From positions 1-33,835 of the forward strand of contig CAYGFZ010000019.1 of NCBI GenBank assembly GCA_964349355.1: a stretch of 33,835 nucleotides of DNA, read 5' to 3'. This document shows, piece after piece, positions 33,040 through 33,835 of this stretch (the first letter of the stretch is position 1; every line of letters starts with the position of its first letter). A program made the translations under genes and the position numbers. The notes under the pieces are model-generated. The model searched no databases. It was not told the origin of the DNA and worked only from the letters and a program-made list of their open reading frames with translations. The stretch comes from JAUVXE01 sp964349355 (lineage in GTDB: Bacteria; Actinomycetota; Coriobacteriia; Anaerosomatales; SLCP01).

Positions 33040-33412
33040 CTGAAGTTCAGCTCTCCATCGTCAGCTCGCCGATCTTGGCGTGCAGTTTGGCGACGTCTGG
33101 CCCTCCCCCCTTGTCGCCCTCGACATCACCGAACACGGTGACGGCGCCGTCGAGCAGCTGGCGCTTCCACTTCGTGATCCGGTTGGGGTGGACGTCGAAT
33201 CTCTCGGCGATCGTGATCAGCGGCTGCTCGCCCTTGATGGCCTCAAGGGCCACCTTGGCCTTGAGGCCGGTGAGTGGTTGCGCTCGGTCTTCTGGACATG
33301 CGGGTTGTCGCCTTCGGAGCAATCTCATCACCTACGAGGCTGTCCGATTCCACCCGGCGACTTCAGCGTGCGTGCAATGACTTTGTCAATCAACCGAGAT
33401 CGGTCCACTACA
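33040..33412 (-). mobile_element. IS3-family remnant, orfA end only
   Basis: The orfA-like remnant lies at 33047-33299. Upstream, toward prepilin peptidase, the minus strand starts TGTAGTGGACCGATCTCGG at 33412-33394, which looks like an IS3-type TG-starting terminus, followed by a TTGACA at 33389-33384. No orfB transposase sequence is present downstream, so the element is truncated. The downstream boundary is approximate, since homology stops near 33047. It sits 22 bases beyond the prepilin-peptidase stop and just ahead of the minor-pilin genes. Confidence 0.55.
33047..33299 (-). pseudogene. IS3-type transposase OrfA, frameshifted and truncated
   Basis: The frame contains LKAKVALEAIKGEQPLITIA, then RFDVHPNRITKWKRQLL and LHAKIGELTME: the helix-turn-helix and leucine-rich part of IS3-family OrfA. 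The proper N-terminus is broken. Restoring one A (after ATGTCCA at 33299) and one T (in GGCCTCAAG) gives a clean MSKKTERNHSPAFKAKVALE start. The protein stops right after ELTMES, where relatives continue with a NDFL-type C-terminus. No OrfB (DDE integrase) follows, so it cannot transpose on its own. The frame remains open upstream to 33331, but that stretch is not OrfA-like. Confidence 0.8.
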
Positions 33413-33434
33413 CCAATGCCCCGTGCTGGCCTAC
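33300..33434. other. Non-coding stretch between IS3 remnant gene and prepilin peptidase
   Basis: Contains the presumed IS end at 33394-33412 and a TTGACA hexamer on the minus strand at 33389-33384 without a good -10 partner at 17 bases. It also includes the CCGATCTCGG hairpin-like palindrome in the IS end. No further gene is seen. Confidence 0.5.
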
Positions 33435-33835
33435 TTAGACGAGGCCCACCAAAGAGAGATACCAGTCGACAAGCTCTGGTCCCGCGAGCGCAGTTGCGAT
33501 TCCACCCAAAGCAAGAAAGGGGCCGAAGGGTATCTTCGCCGACAAGCCCGACCCCGAACGAGCCGCCGAGGCGATGCCGTACACCGCTCCGACCATGCTG
33601 CCTATCATCAGCGCCAGCAGCACGTACGGGCCGAGGAACAGCCCCATCGCTCCCAGGAGCTTCACGTCACCCATCCCAAAGCCCGAGCGCCCGCGGATGA
33701 GCGCGTAGAGTCCTGCTACTCCGCCGCTCACGCCGCCTCCGAGCAACACGCCGAGGGCCGCGTCCAGCAACGGGCTATCGGTGGCAGTGGTCAGAGGTGC
33801 CGCATGCACGCCCGCGAACTGTGAGAACAGAACAG
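33435..33835 (-). CDS. pilD: Prepilin peptidase (A24 family), N-terminus beyond window
   Basis: The C-terminal ~133 residues of a type IV prepilin peptidase. The conserved catalytic motif GFGMGDVKLLGAMGLFLGP contains the second active-site Asp (GxGD). It is followed by hydrophobic segments (YVLLALMIGSMVGAVYGIA) and KIPFGPFLALGGI, a family-typical ending. The frame is open to the window edge, so the GTG at 33809 is probably not the start, and the first catalytic Asp and any methyltransferase/zinc domain lie outside. It would cleave the leaders of the prepilin-like proteins encoded just downstream. Confidence 0.88.
   Translation of the reverse strand, partial: VLFSQFAGVHAAPLTTATDSPLLDAALGVLLGGGVSGGVAGLYALIRGRSGFGMGDVKLLGAMGLFLGPYVLLALMIGSMVGAVYGIASAARSGSGLSAKIPFGPFLALGGIATALAGPELVDWYLSLVGLV

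Noticed and set aside
1..33835. CRISPR array, prophage, tRNA/rRNA genes, defence system or biosynthetic cluster
   Set aside because: No direct-repeat array, RNA gene, phage or defence-type protein is visible; nearly all of the sequence is accounted for by housekeeping, envelope and pilus genes.

Overview
The window reads as a high-GC actinobacterial chromosome, most likely a metagenome-assembled genome because it carries three gaps of exactly 100 N. The lineage is inferred. The steA-steB (MctB-type) pair beside tlyA-nadK-recN and pyrG is an actinobacterial arrangement. The split biotin-dependent carboxylase, type II dehydroquinase, PilMNO pilus genes and Bacillus-like order aroQ-pepQ-efp-accB-accC-asp23-nusB-xseB-dxs-tlyA-recN point to a deep-branching, possibly anaerobic class such as Coriobacteriia. 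GTG starts are frequent, and many genes overlap by 1-8 bases.

Nearly everything is on the minus strand; read in transcription order from the right end. (1) 33.8-26.0 kb, type IV pilus: the end of a prepilin peptidase gene, a decayed IS3-type remnant, three prepilin-like minor pilins (two with large extracellular modules), then pilM-pilN-pilO-pilP-like. (2) 25.9-22.7 kb, shikimate pathway: aroC-aroK-aroB-aroQ. (3) 22.7-16.6 kb: pepQ-type peptidase, efp, a carboxyltransferase fused to a full-length AccB-type biotin carrier, accC, an Asp23 protein, nusB, xseB. (4) 16.5-9.25 kb: dxs, tlyA, nadK, recN, steA, steB. (5) 7.04-9.23 kb, plus strand: murJ and a GT2 glycosyltransferase, joined only through an assembly gap. 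(6) 6.9-0 kb: a large membrane protein with an alkaline-phosphatase-like ectodomain, a MraY/WecA-like transferase, pyrG, an M20 peptidase and a DUF3866 protein cut by the window edge.

Functionally the window combines precursor supply (chorismate, isoprenoids, CTP, NADP, carboxylation), envelope building (MurJ, MraY-like, SteA/SteB, GT2, AP-like membrane protein) and surface pili. The most interesting signal is at 19.05-19.55 kb. There an AccB-type carrier is fused in frame behind a pyruvate/oxaloacetate-type carboxyltransferase. Exactly at the AccB domain boundary sit a strong Shine-Dalgarno sequence and an in-frame GTG. The locus could therefore make both a fused pyruvate-carboxylase subunit and a free AccB. 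A second practical result is that the N gap in dxs is false: a perfect 55-base duplication flanks it, and collapsing it restores one intact dxs.
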